DNA from: Gaeumannomyces sp. JS-464
Taxonomy: Eukaryota; Ascomycota; Sordariomycetes; Magnaporthales; Magnaporthaceae
Assembly (NCBI GenBank): GCA_002197995.1
Contig: NGZR01000004.1
Location: forward strand, 496,001-560,000
Direction of reading: 5' to 3'
Length of the DNA stretch: 64,000 bases
In this document: in pieces, positions 31,516 through 42,095 of the stretch
How the letters are laid out: every line of letters starts with the position of its first letter
How positions within the stretch are numbered: position 1 is the stretch's first letter
Made by a program: the position numbers and the translations under genes
Notes under the pieces: generated by a model
The model's database searches: none
The model's input: the letters and a program-made list of their open reading frames with translations, nothing else
What the model was told of the DNA's origin: nothing

Positions 31516-32043
31516 GAGTGAGTAAGTAAGTAAGTAAGTAAGTATATTTAACGTCAGTAAGTCGGGATCTACCAGTCCCTGCCTCCCAAGGGGCATATGA
31601 CGTGCTAGCGCTACCTAAGCTAAACATTAGGCTACATGTTGCTATCCGGCGGCTAGCAGAATTAAACCCGAAGGCACACGAAGGTCGGGCCGCGTTCCAG
31701 CGCTCCTTGTTAGTAAGCGGGCAATCGGCGGTAGGGCGTATATATATACGCCAGGGCGTTGTAAAGCGCTGCGGGTGGTAATAGTGCGTTCGGCCGGCGA
31801 GTATGCCGGTAAAGGGGTGGGGCCGGGTTTTAGGCTGGAAGGTCCTCGGGACCCCCAAAGCCCGGCCGGAGGTGCGGGGGACCAACGAGCCTACTGTTAA
31901 TCCTGGTGGTACAAAGGAAAAAGGTAAAAGGTGTAGGAGAATAAGGAAAAGGATATATGCGGGCTTTTTAGGCCCTGTTGTTATCGTCCAGCGATAGTGT
32001 AATAATTGGTAGCTTCGGCGAACGAAGCAAAAAGGAAAGGCTT

Positions 32044-35000
32044 TTAAAATAGCCGTTTCCAATATCCGGGCCTGTCGGAAGCCGGGGAGGGGTCCGCTAT
32101 AGGCCATTTATTTTCTGCCGTTTTAGCCAACCTGCAAAATACAAGGTGGGAAGGGGATTTGTTTCTTCCGCAGCGGCACGGGTTATCGTTTTCGTGCTGG
32201 AACTTTCGGTGGTACCAGTCGAAATCCCCGTAACCGGTGCGTGCGGCTATTAGCCGTTGCAGTACCCTCCGGTGCAGCTGCAACGCTTCGGGCGTATGTT
32301 ATGGTGCCGGCGGGAGGCCTATAGCCTTATACCGATCCGGAAAGTTGTCCTTAAACCATGCGTTCCGGGCGTCCCGGGCCGTTTTCCGGGCTAAAGCTTT
32401 TACTCCGGCCACCGTTGGTTTAAAATGTTGGGGTATTGGCAGGGCCGATCCCAACTTTGCTTCGGCGTCTGCCTCTTCGTTTCCGGGGATTCCCATATAG
32501 CCCGGGGACCAGCGTACGTATACCTGGTGTTTATCCATAAAGCAATGGATTTTTTTAAAGGCCCCTTGTGAACTATTAAGGGCCGTGCTTAAACAGCCGT
32601 TAGCCGCCGAGGTGTTATTAAGGCACAAGTGGAAAGTGCAATTGCGAAAGCTCCAAACGGCTTTACGGAGGCCCATCCGGGCCCTTTCCGCCTCGCCGTC
32701 GAATACTTCCGCGGGATGCGCCAGCCGGCCGTGCCCGGAAAGTTTGCGTTAGCCGGCTTGGTATATTACCCAGCCGTATCCAACTGCTCCGTTCTCTGCT
32801 TTAAACCCGTCGCTATATATTATAACGTCGGTGGGTGGGAAGGTGCAAAACCACGCCGTAAATGCTTTAGCGGCTGCTTGCTTTTCTTATATGGCCACCG
32901 TAAGCCCCGTATATTTATAAGGGAGGTAGGCCGGGCGGGTGCAAGCCGAAAAAAGTCCGGCCGTCCTTTGCAAGGAGGTTGCAAGCTTGCCGGGTAAGCC
33001 TACCTTAGGCCCTTAGGCGTTAAGGGCCGGTTTGGCCGCTGCGGCCAGGGGTGTTTTTCCGGAACCGTATTTATACGGGCCGCAAAACGGAAACGGGCTT
33101 GTTCCAAAAGCGCTTGGGCGCTTGGGATGCCGGATTCGTAATGCAATGCGTTTATCGGGTGGTTTTCCAAGCTGGGACCACTGCCTTAAGGGACGCGGTT
33201 AAGGCTTTATCGACCCGATCGATTAAATGGCCTTGGCGGATAATTTGCTATTGTGCCGGCTTGTACGGGTATGGTTTAGTTTTACCCCTATACTATACCT
33301 CGGCCCCGTATAAAGCCGTAGGGATTATAACCGTTGTGACGGCTTTGTAAACCGAATGTGCCGGTATCCCCCCTATCGAATTCGTAAGCCTTCGGAAGTG
33401 GTTGGCAACGCTTTGGGCTTTGCAGCCCTGTTTTCCACGTGGGCTTTAAAATTAAGCCTTTAGTCGAAAAGGACCCCTAACTACCGTAAAGCTCCTGTAG
33501 CTTGTTGTATGGTAAAGCCCTTCGCTGTAACCGCTGGGGTTGTGGGATTTCTCCGTTTGGAAAAATGCATAAGCTCGCACTTCCCCGGGTCGAAAGCAAC
33601 CTTATTAGCCCTGCCCTAACGTAGGATTTCCGTAACCGTAGCCCCTGTTTTACGGGAGCACTCCTTCGGAGTGCTACCCGTTACGCAAATGCCCTATATC
33701 GTCCGCGTATCCGTACCTAATCGCTTTTGCTTTGGGTAGGATTTCGGCCATATAAAGCATAAATAGGACCGGTAACGCCGGTAACCCTTGGGGTAGCCCG
33801 CAGTCCGGGGAAAAAGGGGGTGCCGTGGCGTCCTCCAAACGCACTTTAACCACCCTGTTTCCTGCAAAAGATGATACCCATCGTACTAACGTTAAATCCC
33901 AGCCTTGGTTTAAAAGCCTTTAAAGGAGCCTCCGGCGAAGTACGGCGTCGAAAGCCCTTGTACATCCATGGTAACGAGGGCGGCCGTTTTATGCTTTTGG
34001 AAGGCCCGTTCCACCTCGTGGGCCACGCATGCCGTTAAATCGATGGCGGCCTTTTTCGGGGTAGCCCCGGCGTGTTGCGGGGCTATAAGCCCGTGTTGTA
34101 ATGCGAGGGATGCCATCCGCGAAGCCACCAGCCGCTCCAGCCCTTTCCCTAAGCACGGGAGTAAAGCTATCGGGCGGTAGGATTTTGGGTCCGTTAAATC
34201 CGTTTTATTCGGCTTTTTAGCATAACCACTTCCGCTGTGCGGAAAGGGGCTGGGTGGTGCCCGGCCCTAAGGCAAGCCTCGAAAAGGGCCCTAACGTATT
34301 CCCCTATTGCCGGCCACGCCGCTGTAAGTAGCTTAACCGTTAGGGAATCGACGCCCGGGGCCGTGTTTGCCGTGCCAACGGTGCACTTCCGGCATTCCTT
34401 TAAAGGGACGTGGGGGTCCCACGGGAGTTGTGCGGTCCCTTGGGTAGCCCTTTGCTGTAACGGGTCCTTGTAAGTCGTCCTCCGCCGTAAACCTACGGAG
34501 GATCTTGCGGCCTAATGCTTCCGCTTTATCCCCGGGCTATTATAACCTCCCCGTTAATATTTAACGGGGGAAGCCGTATAGCGGGTGTAAGTTTATGCCA
34601 CTTTACAGCACGGTATAGCGCTTTCGGGGAATCCATTTCCTCCAGCACGCTGGCCCAATGCTGTTTTTAGCCGTCCGAACCGTTGCTTTTAAAGCACGGG
34701 CTTCGGCCGTAAAAGGCCCGCCGTTTCCCATAGCTTTTGCAAGTCCCGTTGGGCGTTGGCGCACTTTTCGTTCCACAGGTTGGCCTTTTCTTTTGGCTTT
34801 AGGCCCCCGGCCGAAAGCCATTAACGCATTTTTAATAAGTTTGTTAATGCTTCGGCCGCTTTATCCAGGTGTTCCGCAGTGCCTGGGTTTGTAATGGTGG
34901 CAAGTTGCCGGCCCCCGTTGCTACCGCGTTTGCGAAAAACGGTAGTTTATCGTTGGTAGCGTAATACGCCGGCAGTCCGGAACGAAGTTATTGCGGTTAG

Positions 35001-35839
35001 GAATTTCGATCCGTATCGAGCGGTGGTCCGAATCGGTTGCTAGCGAAGGTCGATTTCCGCTGTTGCTAAAGGGCGTTGGAAAAGGTAAAATCCAAAACGC
35101 CCCCGTCGTTATGCGTAGGTTGGCCTGGGTCGGTAAGTAGGAGGAGGTTATAGTATTAGCCCATTGGGCTATATCCTGGCCCCTATTCCTATTACCTTAA
35201 CCGGATCCCACGCCGGGGACCCTGCGTTAAAGTTTCCAGCTATAATGCATTTTGCCGTTGGGCGCCAACGTAGTAAAAGGTCCAACGAGGGTTCCGAAGG
35301 GTCCCCTAAAGGCCTATATACGTTAACGAAGGTGCACCTGGCGACGGTAAGCCAAAGGATGTCCCGGGTGTTGCCTGCCGGCCGGTCCGCTACGGGCCGA
35401 AGCCCCGGGTCCTTCCGTACGTAAGTTATTACCCGAGGCCTGGTTTGGTGGTCGTGCCAGCTATTTACCGGAGTAAATAGCTCGTAACGGGTGGGTGCAA
35501 AGCATAAGCTTCCCTTTCCACGCGCTAGGGGCTCCTGCATTAGCACCACGTCGATATTTTGGCTCCAAATAGTTGGAGTAAAGTAGCCCCCGCCTCCCAG
35601 CTACGTCGAACGTTCGCTTGGGCGGCGGTTAAAGCACGGCGTTCGGGGCGAAGCCCCGGGCGCCGGGCCCTATTGCCATGCGTTTGTTGTATCCGGTTGG
35701 CTGCTGGCATACGTAAAAGCGGCGTTGGTGTATTGGGGGCTTTGGCCCTAAGGTTGTTGGCCGGCGGTACCGTCGGTTTCCTCCAGGGGTTTCCGGTTAT
35801 TTCGATAGCCCCTTCGGGCTCGGGGAGGTCCAGTTCCAT
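32044..35839 (-). pseudogene. LINE ORF2: endonuclease, reverse transcriptase, RNase H
   Basis: Blocks in order on the minus strand. APE-like endonuclease: LTAAQANVRRSWEAGATL, LQEPLARGKG, NVYRPLGDPS and GNFNAGSPAWDP, where GDFNxHxxxW is expected. Reverse transcriptase: ALVTMDVQG, then GYADDIG (active-site YADD at 33709-33698). RNase H: VYVRWSPGYMGIPGNEEADA. Terminal Cys/His finger: CRCGRNKSPSHLVFC. This set is that of Tad clade LINEs. Several frame changes and stops make it inactive as read. Confidence 0.85.
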
Positions 35840-37472
35840 ATCCGCCAGTACTTCGTATTGGTTGTTAAAACTAACCCTAAGCCTTTTGGCAGGGTGCCTT
35901 CCCTTGCCGGCCGTACGGGCCGCGCCCTCGGGGGCCAGCGGATTGCCGGGCTTACCTCGGCAGCGTCGGCGGTGGCAGCAGCGGCAGGAACGGCGGCGGC
36001 GGCGGGGGTAACGGAAGCAGCGGCGTTACCGGTACCGGCCGCGGGATTGGCATTAGCGGTAACGGTTACAACGGAATTGTCCGTAGTAACCGCGGTTGCA
36101 GGAAGGGCGTTGGCGGTGGCGGCCGCGGCGGCCGCGGCGGTGGCGGCGGCAGCGGCGGCTTCCACCTCTTTTACCGCCGCCCGGTAGGCTTGTGCCCCTA
36201 ATTTCCTAACCGCGCCTTTTTCCCCACGGGTTAAATGCTTTAGCACTCCGTTTACCCGTACAGGCTTTATAGGGCAGTTCGGGTGGTCGGCTGGGTACGG
36301 GCCCGAACAGTTTGCGCATTGCGGAAGGGCCGTGCACGGCGATGCGTGCCGGCCGTCGTTCACTTTCCCGCACCGGAGGCACCTATCGGCCCGGGCACAG
36401 TTGCGAGCCACGTGAAAGCCGTGGCAGCCGGGGGTATGTTGCGTAACCGGCGGGTGTCGTTGTACGCGGCGTGAAAAAGACGTAATCCCCCAAAGCCTAA
36501 ACCCGGTTACGCGCGTGTAAAAGGATATAATCCAATATACGCCCTTGGTAATTAGCGCCGGCCCCGGAGGGCTTAACGCTTACTGGCTTTAGCCCTGTTT
36601 GGGCTTCGACTTCCTCCCGGACCAGCTTTCCGATACCGGGACGCTTTGTCCGAGGCCGTTCGTTAAGGACGTGGGGCATCCGGAAATCACGTAGTTAAAC
36701 CAGATTTCGGGCTTTTCGATCCTTTCGGCGTTATATAAACGGCCTAATTCGGATCGATGCTGCAAAAGCCGGCTTTGGATATCCGCCGTTTTTGCTTTTA
36801 GCACGAACCCAGTAGGGGTTCGATAAGCTTCCGGGACGTCGGCTGTCGTAAACGGCAGGTCCCTGCTATCGGCAAGGGCTTTGCGAATACTAAAGCCCGT
36901 TTGTTGGTTGGCCCAAGCCTGTTTTTCCTCCGGGATTTTAACAAAAACCCGGAAATCGGCTTTGGGCCGGGCGGGAGGGCGGGGCTCCCGGGGTGCACGG
37001 TTTTTAAAGCCTGTGCGGGTTGCTGGGGCTGCTGGAGCCCTGTTCGGGCCGCCGCCGCGTAAGTGGTCGGGGGCGGGCGTTGCGGGTTAGGCGCGTAAGG
37101 TTCCGGGGCCCCGTAGGGGTTTCTTTCCCTTTGGGCCGGCGTTGGCAGGCCGAAAAGGGCTTGTTTGGCGTATTCGATAAAACAATCCTTCCAGCCGTTG
37201 GCTTCGGGGATTGCCTCCAGTGGGAGGGAAGCGATGCCGGCGTCGATAAGCGGGCGAGGGTTGTGCAAATTAAAGCCGTTTGCTGTTGCTTGCGGCTGTA
37301 ACTCGCAACAATTTCCTCCGCGGCCGCCGCAGCCGACCCGAGGGGTGGGCGCGTAGGCCGGGGGTGGGAAGGGAGGGGAAAAGAAAGGAAAGGGGCACCT
37401 GTGCCGGTGCTCTGCCGTCGTGGGTGCCTTCCTGGCCTGAACGGGCCCTGTTGGGTGTTGCGAATTCCGCAA
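35797..37472 (-). pseudogene. LINE ORF1 (Gag-like, zinc knuckles)
   Basis: Two or three frames together give a Pro/Ala-rich N-terminus, a middle part (KTADIQSRLLQHRSELGRLY, IWFNYVISGCPTSLT) and a C-terminal knuckle cluster CLRCGKVNDGRHASPC and CANCSGPYPADHPNC. A long Ala-rich tail follows, encoded by GCN repeats at ~35980-36170. ORF1 proteins of Tad-like elements bind the element RNA. Frame changes near 36.8 and 36.5 kb break it. Confidence 0.75.
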
Positions 37473-37743
37473 CGGGGACGGCGTGTCGGGTGCGCTGACG
37501 CGCGGGGGGGCCCGGGTGGCAGCGACGCGTTCCTCCGGGCCGTTGGGCCGACGAGGAGGGCGCGCGCCACCCTATTGGCCGAAGGGGGGGCTGTTGGCAA
37601 CGGCATGTTGCCGTCGCCAGCGCCGTTGGCGGGCGTGGTTATTGGTGTTGGGTCGCTAATTGGCGGGTGTTAAGGATTTGTATGCAATTTGGCAGTGTGC
37701 ACTAACAGCGCAATGCCAAGAATTGGTGAATTCGAGAAAGGTG

Positions 37744-37757
37744 AAGCGTAGCTCCGC
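37744..37757. repeat. LINE target-site duplication, right
   Basis: AAGCGTAGCTCCGC, the partner of 31502-31515. Confidence 0.93.
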
Positions 37758-38021
37758 TTTCGAAAGCCATAATGCATTTAATTTATAAGGTTTTCCAAAA
37801 CGTAATTGCCTTTTTATTTAAAAAGGTTTCGAAATCCTTCCTTAAGTTCCGAAAGAATCGCGGGTTAACGATATGCCGTTTGCGAACGAATAGTGGGTCG
37901 CGCTAAAGCACGAGGCAGCGGCTTTCCCTAGGTTACCGTGCCCAGCATCGTATTCGATTAACCGTTTACGTTTATAATAAACGGCTCGTATTCCCAAAAG
38001 GATGGTAAAAGCTAAAAAAAA

Positions 38022-38305
38022 TATTACGGGGTAAGCCGAAAGCCTATACGAGGTAATCACGATAACCGTAAACGGTGATTAAAAGTTAAAGGCCTATATT
38101 GCTATAGGGTAAATACGACAATTTCAGCTTGTTCCGGCAATTTGGGAATTGCCTTTTACAAGCTGCCTAAATAGCGTGGCCCTTTTTGGGCCCCCTGTTA
38201 CGTGCTTAGGGTGCTTTAGGCCTCCACGTGGCTCGGGCCCGTAAACAAGGCTAAAGCTCCTTGCTGTGGCGGTGGCCCGCCACTATCGCGGCGAGCCTCT
38301 TTACA
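38022..38305 (-). repeat. Gypsy 5' LTR (right)
   Basis: The partner of 23126-23409. Its inner edge reads TATTACGGGG where the other copy has TGTCACGGGG, three C/T or G/A type changes consistent with RIP. Confidence 0.88.
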
Positions 38306-38736
38306 TTCCAAATTAACGTTACTTACAAAACTAACCGGCATAATATACACCTGTTTACGGCGGTAATTATTACTAACGAACGCATAACTTTGCCGGTTTT
38401 TTAAGCTTTAATTGCAAACGAAACCGAGGCAACTTTTGCGTAGGTTTTTTTTACTTTTCGCGATTTTTTTAATAAAGCTTAAATTTCGACCCCCGAAATT
38501 ATTATTACCGACGGGGATAATCGCTTTCGCAGCGCCGCTTTAAACGCGTTTTTTTTGCACGTTTTAATTATGCGTTTACCATATTAATTTTAACGTGGTT
38601 TTATATATTAAAAAAATGAAACAAAATTACGGCTGTTAAAAAAGCTGGAAAGGTAACGGAAAATGCTTTTAATAAATCAAATTGTAAAAATTCGAAAATA
38701 AGCCCGGGCATTAACGAGGCTACTAATAAAGCTAAT

Positions 38737-38872
38737 TGTAACGGGGTCGCCCTGGTAAGGGATTCCGGGGTTTGATATACTGTGGTGCCAAAGGGTTTAA
38801 TCACGAAGTGATTAAACTGTTGGATCTTTTTGGTTTATGTAGTGGAGCGGTACTTTGGCACGTCCCCTTACA
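38737..38872. mobile_element. Solo LTR, copy 2
   Basis: 136 bp, TGTAACGGGGTCGCC...GTCCCCTTACA, flanked by the 5-bp duplication CTAAT (38732-38736 and 38873-38877). Same family as 22775-22909 and inserted in the same MULE. Confidence 0.92.
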
Positions 38873-40204
38873 CTAATATGGAAAACTTTTAAACTTTTAC
38901 AAACAGCTACTAAATCGTTAAATCGACGCAGGGTTTTAACAAATACCAACACTTTTTTAACGACGTTAAGCATATTTAAACCGGTTTTTTTGCCTTTTAA
39001 AAGCACGTCGTTTATACGCCAACCTTCGAAACCTATAAAAAGGTTTAAACCGCTTTTTAAATGCAATTTTACAAGCAAAAAGCTTTACTTAACTATTTGC
39101 AACGGTTCGTTTAATTAGCAAAGCGGCAATAGGCCTATTACGATACCAAATATAACCTTATTAACGGGTTTATTACCACGGCACCTTCGGAATCAAATTA
39201 CGGGTTTTTTAAAACCTACGGCCTTTTTGCGAAAGCGATTTTATTGCAGGTTGTAAAAGCTACTTTAACGCAAACGAATTACCGAATCGCGGCTTTTAAA
39301 ACGGCCTAGCAGGCTTTCGAAGTTAAAATCCGCTAGGACTATTACGGGAGGTTATAAGCAAGGCAATTACCTTTACGTGCCTTTTTTTAATGCTTTAATC
39401 TTTTTAATCAAATGCATAAGCGTGCGTTAGCAACGTTGCCCTCCCAACTGCACTTTAACGGCCTTCCCTTACCTTTTTGCACGCGCGCCACGCGTAAGCA
39501 GTACGGCTTGCTTTGCCCCCACGAGCTTTTAAATTTGCACAACGCTTAACGAGAGAATCTTAACTTTCCGGGCTTACAAATCGACTTTGTAAGCCGCTTT
39601 TGGCTGCGAAAAGGTCGCCGGGATACGAAAAATCCCTTACTCCGGGTTACAAATCTAATAGGCAATTACAAGGGCCGTCCTCGAAAGTCCGGCCCTTTTG
39701 GTAACGAGGGGCCGGCGCGGCGCCCACGCAGTACCCGCACGGGTATCCATGCCGGCGCCAGGCGAAACCTTTCGCAACACGAACAAGGGCCTTCCCTACG
39801 GCAGGCTAACGAGGCTAACGAGGCTAACGAGGCGGAAAGGCCTGTGCTTACCCTCGGCACCTCTTTGCCTTTAACGCCGGCCGCCTTGCCCCTACGGTCG
39901 GCCGGGAGGGCTTCCGCGCCCTTTCCAGCGCCTGCGCCGGCATTTAACGAGTTTTTTAATCCTTTTGCGAGTTTTTAGGCACTTTTGTAGCCCTAAATAA
40001 ACGGCTTTAACGCCGTGCCTTTGCACTTTTCCATGTAATTTGGCGGTTCAACACCGCGTTTTTGATCGTTTATTAATAATTTGCTCGTGGCGATAACTTT
40101 TATTTGCTTCCCTCCTGGTAATTGAGCCCCTGCCTGCATTAAAGCCTATGTTCGTTTGTGTGGGTGCGCCATAGAAAAGTCCATGCGCACCGATATCGGG
40201 GTGG

Positions 40205-40249
40205 GGGTGCGTGCCAATAGCAAAAAAGGTGTGTTCCCCGATAGAGCCT
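40205..40249 (-). repeat. MULE right terminal inverted repeat
   Basis: 45 bp, the exact reverse complement of 21950-21994, ending CCCCGATAGAGCCT. Confidence 0.95.
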
Positions 40250-41839
40250 TTTAAACATGTGCTACTGACACCGGACAGAGAGATGGCTGGCAACAAGTCC
40301 TACCTGCACAAGGAGTTCCATGCCGGATGATGCCGAGTGGTTGCTAGGCATCCCTGAGCTGCGTTCCCTTGATCCACCCATGTAGGTAGGAGGTAGATAA
40401 CTAGGTAGGCAGCGCTGATCAGGGGAGGGTAATGGCTGCTGCTGCTCCTGGTACACCGGGCCGGTCGACATAGAAAGAAAACGACTGGCTCCTTACCAAG
40501 TAAGGAGTCGGCCCGTCGGCAAGAGAAAGAAACAACTGGCTCCTTGCCAGGTGTCGACTCGTCGAACAAAAAGAAAATTGACTGATCTTGTCACACGGGG
40601 TCGACCCATCAAGCGAATGGAGCCTTCTCCGGTGACGGAGAGTCAGCACGGCAACACGGGTACCTGATGCTCAGTGGTTCACCCAAGGGTGGACAGCCAA
40701 AAGCGGCAAGTCCACGCAGGGCGACAGTGACAGTGGGCGGAAGCGGGAGTCCGAATAAACATGGCTGGAGCCGCAAGGCATGGACAAACACCTGGCGGGA
40801 GCGGGAAGCATGCTTGACCAAGCAGGGGCGAAACGTATCCACCAAATGCCATGCCACAATGGAAGGCGATAAAAATGGTGCATCCGCCGGCTGTTCGGCA
40901 CGCTGGGCCCGCACAATTGCATGACTATAATTGGCGGCAAGACGCGAGTAAAGCTTATCACCACGTTCGTGGATGGATCCCAGCCGATAAGAGAGAGCCA
41001 AGACGGCAGCAGGGGAACAACGTTTACAGCGTGCGCGTTCGTCATCCGAACATGGATGCGGGTGCGCCATTGGCAGGTTTGGCGGGGCCGCACCCGCTGC
41101 GCCCCTCCCGGGGAGACCCGTGTTTCCCCTGTGCTTTGACGTCAACCTCGCCAAATCAAACATTTTGCATGATAGGACCGACCTGACAAGGAGTCATGGT
41201 GTTATGGTCAAGAGTCATGTCGCGAGAGTTTGAGTCGTGAGCGTTGCGCTGCGACCGCCCATGCGCAAGAAAAAAAAAATAACAGAAAAAACGACGTGAA
41301 TAGAGCGGCACTGCAGGCAAGTGAATGAAGTCATATCATGTAGCGCGATAGTGGAATCCATCGAAGCGACGATGGTGAGGAAGCAGGACCCCTTCGTGTC
41401 GCTTCTGGTGGAACAACGTTGTTTCCCGCCCAAGCGAGGTCTCTATCGGCCAGCGCCTCAGGTCGATGGAGCAGCTTATCTGGGTCGTCGTCGTCGTCAG
41501 AGCTGCACGCCTACGTGTCCCAGGCCTGGTGATGTCCAAGGACGGTGGAACGTGCAGGCGGCGCAGACCCCACAGGGAATAGAACACAGCCGGATCACCA
41601 CAATGCCGTCTATCCACAATACCGCCGAATGATATCGGACGAGGCACCGGGAAGAGGCCCTGAATACTAGCATGCATATCGTTGGTTTGTGACAGGTCCC
41701 CGGGGGACATGGATATCGTGGAGACTATGCATTTTTGTCAAGCCGGCCTCACCGTTTGCTCAGCCAGCAAGATGTCCGTGGAAATGGATGGGCCGCTTGC
41801 ATGTGAATGGCGGCCGATGCCACCTCGAGGCAGGCCATA
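40250..41839. other. Intergenic between the MULE and the peptide precursor gene
   Basis: Ordinary base composition. Open frames overlap on both strands and show no motif. Apart from an imperfect tandem repeat at 40464-40612, nothing was recognised. Confidence 0.5.
40464..40612 (+). repeat. Imperfect ~45-bp tandem repeat
   Basis: Three units start at 40464, 40507 and 40553, with a partial one at 40600. Each begins GTCGAC or GTCGGC and carries AAGAAA...ACTGGCTCCTT or a diverged form. Confidence 0.65.
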
Positions 41840-42095
41840 CGAGTATATAACTCCTATCTACCACCCTCCAACTTTATGTGTTCTTTCCTTTCTCTTCATC
41901 CTCATCGATCCCCATTTCCTAGGTCTTTTCCTATTGTCTTTTCCTTCTGTCAGCTTCATCTTCTACTTGTTCTTCTCTACCTGTCCTTTTTTGTGCTCCC
42001 ATTTTCCCTTTTTGGTGTTTTCGATATCTTTCGTTCGAGGACACCCAGAACAACAAACCGAAACCCCTCACAAAAACCAACCACCGACCGCCACA
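41840..42095 (+). promoter_or_regulatory. Promoter and leader of the repeat-peptide precursor
   Basis: TATATAA at 41844-41850 lies ~250 bp before the ATG. It is followed by a long CT-rich tract (41870-42040), a common fungal strong-promoter and leader pattern, and CCACAATG at the start codon. Confidence 0.65.

Larger units (their letters stand above)
31516..37743 (-). mobile_element. Tad-type LINE, near full length
   Basis: 6,228 bp bounded by perfect 14-bp duplications. Read on the minus strand it starts at 37743 and has a ~250-bp 5' region, ORF1, ORF2 and a ~500-bp 3' region. It ends GACGTTAAATATAC(TTAC)n, a simple-repeat tail instead of poly(A). It lies in the 5' part of the gypsy element. 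The sequence is much less AT-rich than its host, although frames are broken in several places. Confidence 0.92.
23126..38305 (-). mobile_element. Ty3/gypsy LTR retrotransposon, heavily mutated, with nested LINE
   Basis: The two ~284-bp LTRs (23126-23409 and 38022-38305) run TGTAAA...GTGACA when read on the minus strand. The element is flanked by TTTCA (23121-23125) and TTCCA (38306-38310), a 5-bp duplication with one C/T difference. Inside, all on the minus strand, are a Gag zinc knuckle (~30.1 kb), reverse transcriptase (28.7-29.3 kb), integrase core (26.0-26.5 kb) and a chromodomain-like block (~25.6 kb), the order of a chromovirus. Removing the LINE leaves ~8.9 kb. Stops are frequent, TpA is abundant, and CpA/TpG look scarce while CpG persists, the mark of RIP. 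Confidence 0.88.
22138..39978 (+). pseudogene. MULE transposase (FAR1-like), split by insertions and RIP
   Basis: ATG 22138 opens MNEVIAISSDDEADSPFANE. Later blocks along the plus strand are KTGLVITARTLKSSEG, HEGHGPD (as in MULE/FAR1 N-terminal domains), ITERQWKLLRPFFPDP, then after the first solo LTR DELAVAFKDFNPRDF. Across the gypsy insertion the sense resumes with VTYKTNRHNIHLF, ITDGDNRFRSAALNAF and, after the second solo LTR, a SWIM-like zinc finger segment YGLLCPHELLNLHNA. The frame ends FNEFFNPFASF at TAG 39976-39978. The fragments follow MULE order exactly once the insertions are ignored. Several codons are stops. The residue before VTYKTN, normally the first catalytic Asp region, reads Asn. 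A 9-bp repeat (AGGCTAACG, three copies) sits at 39803. Inactive. Confidence 0.8.
21950..40249 (+). mobile_element. Mutator-like (MULE) DNA transposon carrying nested retroelements
   Basis: The ends are a perfect 45-bp inverted repeat starting AGGCTCTATCGGGGAACACA. Between them lie the pieces of one MULE-type transposase plus three insertions: a solo LTR (22775-22909), a gypsy element (23126-38305) and a second solo LTR (38737-38872). Subtracting these with their duplications leaves about 2.83 kb, a normal size for a one-gene fungal MULE. The flanking 10-mers TTTATTTATG and TTTAAACATG agree at only 7 of 10 positions, so the MULE's own target-site duplication is uncertain. Confidence 0.88.

Noticed and set aside
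21940..40259. 10-bp target-site duplication for the MULE
   Set aside because: The flanks agree at only 7 of 10 positions and the mismatches include transversions, so I do not claim it.
40609..41163. 184-residue minus-strand frame
   Set aside because: No motif, Pro/Arg/Cys-rich shadow-like text, with equal-length frames on the other strand.
41682..42095. 138-residue upstream extension of the peptide precursor
   Set aside because: It would run through the TATA box and CT-rich leader and would bury the signal peptide inside the protein.
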